A stretch of DNA of 5,148 nt, from NCBI GenBank assembly GCA_002712335.1, contig PATI01000016.1, positions 1 through 5,148 on the forward strand, written 5' to 3'. Below are positions 1-4,350 of this stretch, piece after piece; within the stretch, counting starts at the first letter, position 1; the number at the start of each line of letters is the position of its first letter. This DNA comes from Rhodospirillaceae bacterium (lineage in GTDB: Bacteria; Pseudomonadota; Alphaproteobacteria; MPNO01; UBA2964). The notes under the pieces were generated by a model. It was not told the origin of the DNA. It did not search any database and worked only from the letters and a program-made list of their open reading frames with translations. The position numbers were made by a program, and so were the translations under genes.

Positions 1-488
1 TAATAGGTGCCCTGACCGTGCAATTTGCCATTCCTGTACTCACCAACGTATTTGGCACCTTTGTGCTTGTTGTCTGCTAGATGGTAATAGGTGCCTTGAC
101 CGCGTACTTTGCCATTCCTGTACTCACCAACATATTTGTTGCCATTGGCAAAGGTATAGGTGCCCTGACCGTGTCTTTGGTTATTCCTGTATTCACCAAC
201 GTGTTTGGAACCACTGACATAGGTATAGGTGCCCTGACCGTTCCTTTTGCCATTCCTCCATTCACCAACGTATTTGTCGCCACCGGCCCAGGTAAAGGTG
301 CCCTGACCGTGGTGTTTGCCATTCCTGAACTCACCGACATATCTGTTGCCAGATTTGGCATAGGTATAGGTGCCAAAGCAGTTGTGCCAATAACCATTTT
401 CCGAGCATGGAGACAGAGCAAAACTTACCCCCGCACTTCCGAGAAGCACGCCAACGGTCAGGAAAAGTTTGGCTATAAGGTTCCTCAT
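1..488 (-). CDS. Secreted MORN-repeat protein, 3' end beyond window
   Basis: The frame opens with ATG at 488 and stays open to the window edge, giving 162 residues of the N-terminal part. Residues 1-24 form a signal peptide: R2 and K7, a hydrophobic stretch to about 20, and a probable signal peptidase I site after S22-F23-A24. The mature start carries C28 and C37, which could form a disulfide. From residue 50 come MORN repeats of the form Y-V-G-E-[FWY]-R-N-G-K-x-x-G-Q-G-T, at 50-72, 73-95, 96-118, 119-146 and 147 onward. Most units are 23 residues; the fourth is 28 because of a five-residue insert containing D-N-K-H-K. MORN repeats fold as beta-hairpin strips and often act as binding or scaffold surfaces; the partner here is unknown. 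The protein should be periplasmic or exported. No clear Shine-Dalgarno precedes the ATG. The start is chosen because it gives a proper signal peptide. The family call is firm; the role is not known. Confidence 0.88.
   Translation of the reverse strand, partial: MRNLIAKLFLTVGVLLGSAGVSFALSPCSENGYWHNCFGTYTYAKSGNRYVGEFRNGKHHGQGTFTWAGGDKYVGEWRNGKRNGQGTYTYVSGSKHVGEYRNNQRHGQGTYTFANGNKYVGEYRNGKVRGQGTYYHLADNKHKGAKYVGEYRNGKLHGQGTY
6..374. repeat. Tandem DNA repeat, about 69-bp period, encoding MORN units
   Basis: The hexamer ggtgcc recurs at 6, 90, 159, 228, 297 and 369, with spacings of 84, 69, 69, 69 and 72 bases. It is flanked by similar text such as cctgaccgtg and ttcctgtactcaccaac in most units. 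All spacings are multiples of three, so copy changes would keep the minus-strand MORN frame. The same periodicity keeps other frames open on both strands, which explains the long spurious ORFs here. Unit similarity at the DNA level suggests fairly recent duplication or gene conversion. Confidence 0.85.
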
Positions 489-531
489 CTAAAAATACTG
501 CCAGATTAGTTAGGAAATGACGACTCTTTGT

Positions 532-781
532 TTAGTTACGACAGATCCAAGTTTCTAAGTCACTAATCTCACCGCCTATTTCTATATATCGGAGGATGGG
601 TGTGTTTTTTGGGTGGAGTATGGATTTTGGTCCAATATTACTCCAGTAAAATATGAAATGGGACCCATCTTTTAGCACAGGGATTGACATACATCCTGTG
701 CATTTATAGATGGTTTGCTTCGGGTCATATCCATTTTTAGAAGGGGTTTAAGGAACTAATATGGACTTTATTTACGGTCAT
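532..781 (-). pseudogene. Small unknown protein with CxxC, broken by a one-base frameshift
   Basis: A start at 781 reads M-T-V-N-K-V-H-I-S-S-L-N-P-F and stops at 737-739. A second frame, shifted by one base, continues as S-K-N-G-Y-D-P-K-Q-T-I-Y-K-C-T-G-C-M and runs to a TAA at 532-534. Removing one G from the run of four at 743-746 joins them into one 82-residue protein. The joined product has a C-T-G-C motif near residue 28, then W-S-N-I-G-P, and ends E-T-W-I-C-R-N. The single C-x2-C plus a late cysteine could bind metal, but I recognise no family. The start lies 9 bases after the stop of the upstream frame, and the stop is 43 bases before the MORN gene, so the order looks like an operon. 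The break may be genuine decay or a base-calling error. The second frame alone contains only one internal ATG (688-690), and no clear ribosome site precedes 781. Confidence 0.45.
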
Positions 782-790
782 TAATTTTTT

Positions 791-1127
791 CTATGTTGGG
801 AGTGAGTGGTTTAAAATGTCAGCTTTTCTCTTTCCCAGATGAAGAAACTTGAACTGTTCTTCGGAGATACTGTAAGAAATTTCGTTCATATCTCCAGCAA
901 CGAGGATAAAGTTTTCGAATCCAATGAGAAAACCAAGAGTGAAAGAAAAAAGCTTGAATATTTTTTCATTTTGTTTGGCGGTTGGCGGCAGCGAGTAGCC
1001 AAAAGGTTTGATCACAGAGCCAGTTGTTATCTAGAGCAAGCTCACGCTGATGTTCTCCGTAAAGTAGTAAATCAAAAAACTCACCGTGCAGTGGAAAAAT
1101 TCTGAGAATGTATTTTGGTTTTTGCAT
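791..1127 (-). pseudogene. Unknown protein with one possible membrane segment, apparently frameshifted
   Basis: Two overlapping minus-strand frames appear to be one gene. The first starts with ATG at 1127 (M-Q-K-P-K-Y-I-L-R-I) and stops at 966-968 after 53 residues, ending A-N-R-Q-T-K. The second continues N-E-K-I-F-K-L-F and ends at 791-793. Deleting one T from the run of four at 969-972 (plus strand) fuses them into a 111-residue protein. That product has a hydrophobic stretch around residues 58-77 that could be a membrane helix, then a charged tail. I do not recognise the family. The second frame could also be a separate 74-residue ORF from a GTG at 1015. An overlapping 88-residue plus-strand ORF (839-1105) is the rival reading. 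I prefer the minus strand because of its tight spacing to the next two minus-strand frames, but this is weak evidence. Confidence 0.35.
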
Positions 1128-1160
1128 TTGATAGTCGGTACCCCTTGTTAAATTGGTTCA

Positions 1161-1199
1161 GGGTCACGAAGCTTACAGGAGTGATAAACCGCGTGACCC
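1161..1199. repeat. Perfect 8-bp inverted repeat, 23-base loop
   Basis: The arms are gggtcacg (1161-1168) and cgtgaccc (1192-1199). They are exact reverse complements and GC-rich in an AT-rich region, so pairing as RNA or recognition as DNA is plausible. The repeat lies directly upstream of a terminator-like hairpin. It could be the 5' hairpin of a small RNA or a protein-binding site; nothing decides between these. Confidence 0.45.
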
Positions 1200-1208
1200 C
1201 GATAAGGT

Positions 1209-1248
1209 GTACAGCAAGTTATGGAGACGAAACTCGCTGAACATTTTT
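1209..1248 (+). terminator. Intrinsic terminator-like hairpin with T-tract
   Basis: The arms gtacagcaagtt (1209-1220) and aactcgctgaac (1231-1242) pair at 10 of 12 positions around a 10-base loop. They are followed by an A and five Ts (1244-1248). This is the layout of a Rho-independent terminator reading rightward. No secure plus-strand gene ends just upstream. It may close a small RNA beginning near 1160 or a transcript from a rival plus-strand ORF ending at 1105. Confidence 0.45.
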
Positions 1249-1443
1249 AATTATCCATAAGAAGGTGACCTTATTGGGTCTCAATTAAGGTAAGATTGAG
1301 AAGAAGAAAATAAATAATTTAAATAATGATAATAATCTGCAGGTTAATCTTTACTGATGAATTATTGGATCCAAGTAAACATTATAAAAAAAACAATTTA
1401 GCGTGATGGCAATCCATTTATAAAATGGGGTCGTAAATAAAAT

Positions 1444-1686
1444 ATGGTGGAATATAATCCCTATAATATAGGTTTCCAAGCGGGTAGAGATGCCTTAAGT
1501 GCTATTGAAGACTATTTTTACTGCAAAAGCGATAAGGATATAAAAACGAGCCTTTTGGGATTACTAGTCTTTTTATTAACAACAATTTACGCTACATCAC
1601 CAACACCAGAGACCGCCGAGGAGCTAATCTGTATCGCACAAAAAAATGCGGCAGAGAATTGGGAAAAAGGAAGACATACCTTTTAA
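1444..1686 (+). CDS. Hypothetical 80-residue protein
   Basis: ATG at 1444 is the first start after an in-frame stop at 1438-1440, and the frame ends with TAA at 1684-1686. The product begins M-V-E-Y-N-P-Y-N-I-G-F. It has a hydrophobic stretch at about residues 36-51 (S-L-L-G-L-L-V-F-L-L-T-T-I-Y-A-T), possibly a single membrane helix or a buried helix. It then has an acidic helix-like segment and ends E-K-G-R-H-T-F. There is no signal peptide or known motif, and I recognise no family. No strong Shine-Dalgarno is visible; a weak tggggtc lies about 12 bases upstream. Its stop overlaps a short out-of-frame ATG (TAATG) that opens a 17-codon reading frame. The CPXCG-type gene follows 63 bases later on the same strand, so the two may be co-transcribed. 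It is probably a gene because the frame is clean and the spacing fits, but no conservation evidence is available. Confidence 0.55.
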   Translation: MVEYNPYNIGFQAGRDALSAIEDYFYCKSDKDIKTSLLGLLVFLLTTIYATSPTPETAEELICIAQKNAAENWEKGRHTF

Positions 1687-1737
1687 TGTGCCCCTCCGTG
1701 CCACCGGTAAGAATTTATTTCCAAATCGCAGCTATTT

Positions 1738-1743
1738 AGAAGG
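1738..1743 (+). promoter_or_regulatory. Shine-Dalgarno that places the start of the CPXCG gene
   Basis: AGAAGG lies six bases before an ATC codon at 1750, which is ideal spacing. No ATG, GTG or TTG occurs in this frame between the preceding stop (1708-1710) and the first cysteine codon. This site is the main reason for proposing ATC as the start. Confidence 0.5.
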
Positions 1744-1749
1744 TACGTT

Positions 1750-1947
1750 ATCGAAAACCAAGAATTAACAATAAACTGTCACTCTTGTTTTGAAACGTTC
1801 CAAGTGCTTCTAGAAATTGATCCGAATTTCCGCGGGACGGATGTTGAGATTTACGACTGCACCATTTGCTGCAACCCTAACAAGATTGAATACGTTGTTG
1901 ATGAAGTAGGAATTGACATAATAACAGTGAGCGATGGAAACGAATGA
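1750..1947 (+). CDS. CPXCG-type cysteine-rich small zinc protein
   Basis: Read from ATC at 1750 the product is 65 residues, which matches the usual size of CPXCG-motif cysteine-rich proteins (roughly 60-70). It has the family layout: a short lead (I-E-N-Q-E-L-T-I-N), a first cysteine pair C-H-S-C, an acidic middle, a second cluster D-C-T-I-C-C-N-P, and an acidic tail ending S-D-G-N-E. The second cluster closely resembles the family's D-C-x-V-C-C-x-P. The first pair normally reads C-P-x-C-G, so proline and glycine are replaced here (H and F). The four paired cysteines should hold one zinc ion. The cellular function of the family is not known to me. The oddity is the start: no standard start codon exists in frame. 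The start may be ATC or another rare codon, or the gene may have lost its ATG. Alternatively a single-base deletion near 1735-1737 would join it to the 17-codon frame starting at 1686, but that would add an N-terminal extension unusual for the family. Confidence 0.72.
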   Translation: MENQELTINCHSCFETFQVLLEIDPNFRGTDVEIYDCTICCNPNKIEYVVDEVGIDIITVSDGNE

Positions 1948-2238
1948 TAAAATAATCCATCTTAATAACTATATTAATTTTTCTTCATGTCAGAGAGAGG
2001 GATAAAAAATAAATATTTCTAATATTCCGCATAGGACTTATGACATCTAGAACTTATAAGGATCTATGTCCATCATACAAAGAAAAAATAAATAACAGGA
2101 AATAAACAAAGACCCATATCAAATATTCTATAAAATTCTGTCGATAATTTTTTAACCAATTGTTCGTTCACTATATTTAGAGGTGAGCTTCATTCCGAGT
2201 TTGATTTTTCATTGAAAGATATGCGTTATAAATTGGTA
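1948..2238. other. AT-rich spacer between convergent genes
   Basis: No frame here has a credible start and protein-like composition, apart from peptides of under 20 codons. The text is strongly AT-rich with several short A/T runs, such as those around 2083-2110 and 2149-2155. No strong hairpin with T-tract is visible at either gene end, so transcription termination is not resolved. I see no repeat, RNA gene or attachment site. Confidence 0.4.
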
Positions 2239-2442
2239 TCACCTGTCGATCTGAGGTTTAAGATTAACGGCAAAAGCATTCTTAGGCATAGAGATTAAAC
2301 CTAAAATAAAAGCAACCATTATAAATGAAAGTGCAACAATATAGCCCATTACAGAGCCAGAAAAATTTACGGAAAATCCATATATAAGACTGGACAAGTT
2401 AGAGAAGGCCATTACAGCGGCCAAAACCCAAAATTTATTCAT
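2239..2442 (-). CDS. Small membrane protein with two predicted helices
   Basis: The product is 67 residues from ATG at 2442 to a stop at 2239-2241. A GTG two codons further upstream also lies in frame, but the ATG sits five bases after an AAGG core, so the ATG is chosen. Residues 4-22 (F-W-V-L-A-A-V-M-A-F...) and 32-52 (M-G-Y-I-V-A-L-S-F-I-M-V-A-F...) are hydrophobic and should form two inner-membrane helices. They are separated by a short polar loop (G-F-S-V-N-F-S-G-S). The tail K-P-Q-I-D-R is polar. No cysteines, catalytic motif or known family are evident. The gene diverges from the MORN-variant lipoprotein across a spacer of about 280 bases. It could be a small structural or stress membrane protein, but nothing in the sequence shows which. 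The start site and composition make a real gene likely. Confidence 0.6.
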   Translation of the reverse strand: MNKFWVLAAVMAFSNLSSLIYGFSVNFSGSVMGYIVALSFIMVAFILGLISMPKNAFAVNLKPQIDR

Positions 2443-2447
2443 AACCA

Positions 2448-2451
2448 CCTT
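2448..2451 (-). promoter_or_regulatory. Shine-Dalgarno for the small membrane protein
   Basis: Read on the minus strand, AAGGTGG precedes the ATG at 2442, with the AAGG core five bases away. This supports the ATG over the GTG at 2448, which would itself overlap the ribosome-binding core. Confidence 0.55.
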
Positions 2452-2607
2452 AATTAATTTATATAAGAGATACGAATTTCTGCTATTTCCAGATCAAGGT
2501 AATTGGTAAAAGGGTTGGCACAGTGAAAACAATAATGTTGTTTTGAACTCTATAAATCTACTTTGCTGGGTGAAAAGAGCTCTAAACGTCTCTGTTAAAT
2601 TGTAGGT

Positions 2608-2647
2608 AGTCGCTGTAATTGATCAAATGAAAAAGCCTGCAGCGACT
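2608..2647. repeat. Perfect 8-bp inverted repeat in a divergent spacer
   Basis: The arms agtcgctg (2608-2615) and cagcgact (2640-2647) are exact reverse complements around a 24-base AT-rich centre. They can extend by a G-T wobble on both the inner and outer sides. The repeat lies between two divergent genes (starts at 2442 and 2725) without a T-tract, so a regulator-binding site or mRNA leader hairpin is more likely than a terminator. The arms are more GC-rich than their surroundings. Confidence 0.4.
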
Positions 2648-2710
2648 GAAATTAGATATTTGAGTTAGATCAATATTTAAGTACTCTACTAAATGTGATG
2701 TGATTGCAAG

Positions 2711-2716
2711 AAAGGA
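2711..2716 (+). promoter_or_regulatory. Shine-Dalgarno that selects a TTG start for the lipoprotein
   Basis: AAAGGA lies eight bases before TTG at 2725. An earlier in-frame TTG at 2704 has no such site and would lengthen the signal peptide with E and R residues. The later start gives a short, typical lipoprotein signal. Confidence 0.55.
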
Positions 2717-2724
2717 TCAACCTA

Positions 2725-3345
2725 TTGAGAATCTTAAAATTGATATTTGTTTTTTCTTTTGTTCTTGGGTTAATCAGTTGCAGCGAAGACCCATCCTTAT
2801 TCCCATCTAATTCCCATGATTTTAAAAAAACCAACAGTGATGTTGGTTGCGATAGCAAATTAAATAGTAATCAAAAGGATAATTTATGGGCGCAAAAATA
2901 TGAAAATCACTGGATGACTTGGAAAGGTGCGGTAATATTTGCTGACCCTAAAGAAACTTCATTACAACTCGATGGAGTAGGGGGACAAGACCTTGAGATG
3001 ATTTTTGCAGACGGGCACTCAGGTTACGATCTAGAAAAAGGTGAGTCGGCAACAGTAAAGTTTGTAATGAAAAGTAAGGGTGACTGCACCAAACCTTTTT
3101 CAGGTGAACACGGAAGAATAGTCCGTAAATCGTATAAAAACGGACAGTTAGCTTATAGAGGCGACTACAATAAGAATGCAAAGAAAGAGGGACCATGGAT
3201 ACGTTACCGCAAAAACGGGCAGTTATGGTATAAAGGGACCTACAAAGACGGGTTGGAAGAGGGCCCCTGGGTGGTTTACCACGAAAACGGAACCTTAAAC
3301 CCAAAGTGGACGGGAACTTTTAAGGAAGGTAAGAAGGTCAATTAA
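2725..3345 (+). CDS. Lipoprotein with OB-fold-like domain and MORN-variant repeats
   Basis: From TTG at 2725 the product is 206 residues. Residues 1-18 are a lipoprotein signal (R2, K5, hydrophobic core) ending in the lipobox L-I-S-C, with C19 as the lipidated cysteine. This suggests membrane anchoring facing the periplasm or outside. After a Ser/Asn-rich linker, residues of about 52-132 contain W-K-G-A-V-I-F, then L-E-K-G-E-S-A-T-V-K-F, with C42 and C121 as possible disulfide partners. The pattern of W-x-G, short strands and L-x-K-G before a strand resembles small OB-fold lipoprotein domains; this is inference. Residues 139-203 hold about two and a half MORN-variant repeats (N-G-Q-L-x-Y-x-G-x-Y, then E-G-P-W-x-x-Y-x-x-N-G). 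Proteins with this repeat are often labelled YwqK-type antitoxins, but no toxin partner is visible, so that label should not be applied. It is followed 80 bases later by the dioxygenase on the same strand. Confidence 0.82.
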   Translation: MRILKLIFVFSFVLGLISCSEDPSLFPSNSHDFKKTNSDVGCDSKLNSNQKDNLWAQKYENHWMTWKGAVIFADPKETSLQLDGVGGQDLEMIFADGHSGYDLEKGESATVKFVMKSKGDCTKPFSGEHGRIVRKSYKNGQLAYRGDYNKNAKKEGPWIRYRKNGQLWYKGTYKDGLEEGPWVVYHENGTLNPKWTGTFKEGKKVN

Positions 3346-3409
3346 TCAATGAAAAAGCACAAAATTTAACTTTGTGTCCGAACATTGATTTAACCGCCTC
3401 GTTTATTTT

Positions 3410-3415
3410 AAAGGA
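3410..3415 (+). promoter_or_regulatory. Shine-Dalgarno that selects the dioxygenase start
   Basis: AAAGGA sits ten bases before ATG at 3426. The only earlier in-frame start is a TTG at 3372 with no ribosome-binding sequence, inside a weak AT-rich hairpin. The ATG therefore decides the N-terminus. Confidence 0.5.
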
Positions 3416-3425
3416 TCACGAAAAA

Positions 3426-4268
3426 ATGAGTTATGACAGCATCACTGTCACACGGTCATCACCACATGTTGGAGCTGAAATTAGTAATGTAGATTTGCTA
3501 ACTCCGTTGTCTGGTAAACAAGTAGAAGAGATACGGGCAGCACTAAATGCCCACGGTGTAGTATTTTTTAGAAATCAGAAATTAGATCCGAAAGCTCATG
3601 ATAGATTTGTGAGATATTTTGGTAAGCCCCATGTGCACTCAGGTGGTAAGAGCACAGCTTCAAAACCAGTTTCTGGATATCCTGCATTGCGTAAACAGTA
3701 TTTTGACGAGAGTTCTGAACGAATCTCAGGGGAAACATGGCACTCTGATCAAAGCTGCGCAGAAATTCCTCCAAAATACAGCGTTCTTTATCAGGAAATA
3801 ATACCCCCAAATTCGGGAGGCAACACTATGTTTCTCTCAGCAGCCAAAGCCTATGAAGAACTGAGCCCGGGGATGAAGAATTACCTAAAAGGCAAGACTG
3901 CAACCCACAACGCTTCTAAGGCGTTCGATGCAAAACTTACTAAAGACAATAAAGAAACCCATCTTTCTGCAATACACCCAATTGTGGCTAAACATCCAGA
4001 AAACGGTCGCCAAGTCTTGTTTGTGAACCCTAATTTTACGAGTCATATTAATGATGTTCCTGAGGATGAAAGCCGTCATATTTTGGGGTTTTTATACCAG
4101 CATACCCAGCGACCCAATTGGACTATGCGTTTTAATTGGACGAGTCATTCAATTGCCTGTTGGGACAATCGTGCCGTTCAACATTATGCAATTTGGGATT
4201 ATTGGCCAAACAAGCGCCTAGGTTACAGAATGTTTGTTGGCGGTACAGAACGTCCGACGGCGATGTAA
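3426..4268 (+). CDS. TauD/TfdA-family Fe(II)/2-oxoglutarate dioxygenase
   Basis: The product is 280 residues, the usual size of TauD-like enzymes, and begins M-S-Y-D-S-I-T-V. The family couples oxidative decarboxylation of 2-oxoglutarate to hydroxylation of a substrate, typically in the cytoplasm. The iron-binding facial triad is visible: H106 and D108 in W-H-S-D-Q-S and H253 in W-D-N-R-A-V-Q-H-Y-A. R268 in L-G-Y-R-M fits the conserved 2-oxoglutarate carboxylate-binding arginine, and T134 in G-G-N-T-M-F fits the conserved threonine. The N-terminal part has G-A-E-I-S-N-V-D-L and G-V-V-F-F-R-N-Q, also typical. All catalytic residues are present, so it should be active. The substrate (taurine, another sulfonate, a carboxylate or other) cannot be read from sequence. 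No transporter lies beside it, so a sulfur-assimilation operon is not evident and naming it tauD would be premature. It follows the lipoprotein on the same strand by 80 bases and converges on hemY. Confidence 0.95.
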   Translation: MSYDSITVTRSSPHVGAEISNVDLLTPLSGKQVEEIRAALNAHGVVFFRNQKLDPKAHDRFVRYFGKPHVHSGGKSTASKPVSGYPALRKQYFDESSERISGETWHSDQSCAEIPPKYSVLYQEIIPPNSGGNTMFLSAAKAYEELSPGMKNYLKGKTATHNASKAFDAKLTKDNKETHLSAIHPIVAKHPENGRQVLFVNPNFTSHINDVPEDESRHILGFLYQHTQRPNWTMRFNWTSHSIACWDNRAVQHYAIWDYWPNKRLGYRMFVGGTERPTAM

Positions 4269-4311
4269 TATGTTTGAAACCACGAGAAAATATAAAACCA
4301 ACATCTGAATT

Positions 4312-4350
4312 TAGGTAAGGGCTTCTAAAAATATTTTTATATATTACCTA
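4312..4350. terminator. Hairpin between convergent genes, possible bidirectional terminator
   Basis: Perfect 7-base arms taggtaa (4312-4318) and ttaccta (4344-4350) flank a 12-base palindrome aaaaatattttt (4327-4338). The palindrome provides T-rich text on both strands. It lies 44 bases after the dioxygenase stop and overlaps the last codons of hemY. The position and symmetry suit termination in both directions. The stem is AT-rich and the outer arms are not followed by a long T-run, so this is tentative. Confidence 0.35.

Larger units (their letters stand above)
1128..1443. other. Gene-free stretch with three consecutive stem-loops
   Basis: I find no convincing coding frame here. The left half (1160-1291) is rich in potential RNA structure: arms 1161-1168/1192-1199, 1209-1220/1231-1242, and 1268-1273/1286-1291. 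The third hairpin (acctta/taaggt) can be extended inward by ttgg/tcaa with one bulged t. The right half (1292-1443) is very AT-rich and leads into the gene starting at 1444. It contains an A-run at 1387-1394 but no repeat or promoter that I can support. Confidence 0.4.

Noticed and set aside
81..509. A 142-codon plus-strand ORF and a 114-codon minus-strand ORF over the MORN region
   Set aside because: Both are out-of-frame readings of the 69-bp repeat, whose length keeps several frames open. Only the minus frame starting at 488 has a signal peptide and proper MORN repeats.
839..1105. An 88-codon plus-strand ORF starting M-K-K-L-E-L-F
   Set aside because: It has no ribosome-binding site and unremarkable composition, and it overlaps the preferred minus-strand gene. 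It is the main rival and cannot be excluded, especially as a terminator-like hairpin lies about 100 bases downstream on the plus strand.
1160..1250. Integron attC-like recombination site
   Set aside because: The paired arms lack a convincing pair of core sites (RYYYAAC and GTTRRRY) in the right positions, and there is no integrase or cassette array in view.
2500..2625. A minus-strand open frame of about 45 codons in the divergent spacer
   Set aside because: It has no standard start codon or ribosome site and no recognisable motif, so it is most likely chance.
2660..2687. Possible promoter TTGAGT-16-TACTCT before the lipoprotein gene
   Set aside because: The match to a -10 box is poor and such matches are common by chance in AT-rich DNA.
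2704..2724. An upstream TTG start for the lipoprotein
   Set aside because: It would put charged residues ahead of the signal peptide and has no Shine-Dalgarno, whereas TTG at 2725 has both a good site and a typical signal.
2670..2858. A 62-codon minus-strand ORF over the lipoprotein start
   Set aside because: It is antisense to a well-supported gene with a lipobox and a Shine-Dalgarno.
2948..3304. A 118-codon minus-strand ORF antisense to the lipoprotein repeats
   Set aside because: It mirrors the repetitive coding sequence on the other strand and is rich in R, L and C in a way typical of antisense readings.
3358..3376. A small hairpin (cacaaa/tttgtg) after the lipoprotein gene
   Set aside because: It has only six mostly A-T pairs and no T-run, too weak to call a terminator.
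3372..3425. An upstream TTG start that would lengthen the dioxygenase by 18 residues
   Set aside because: It has no ribosome-binding site, and the extension does not resemble the family. ATG at 3426 has AAAGGA upstream.
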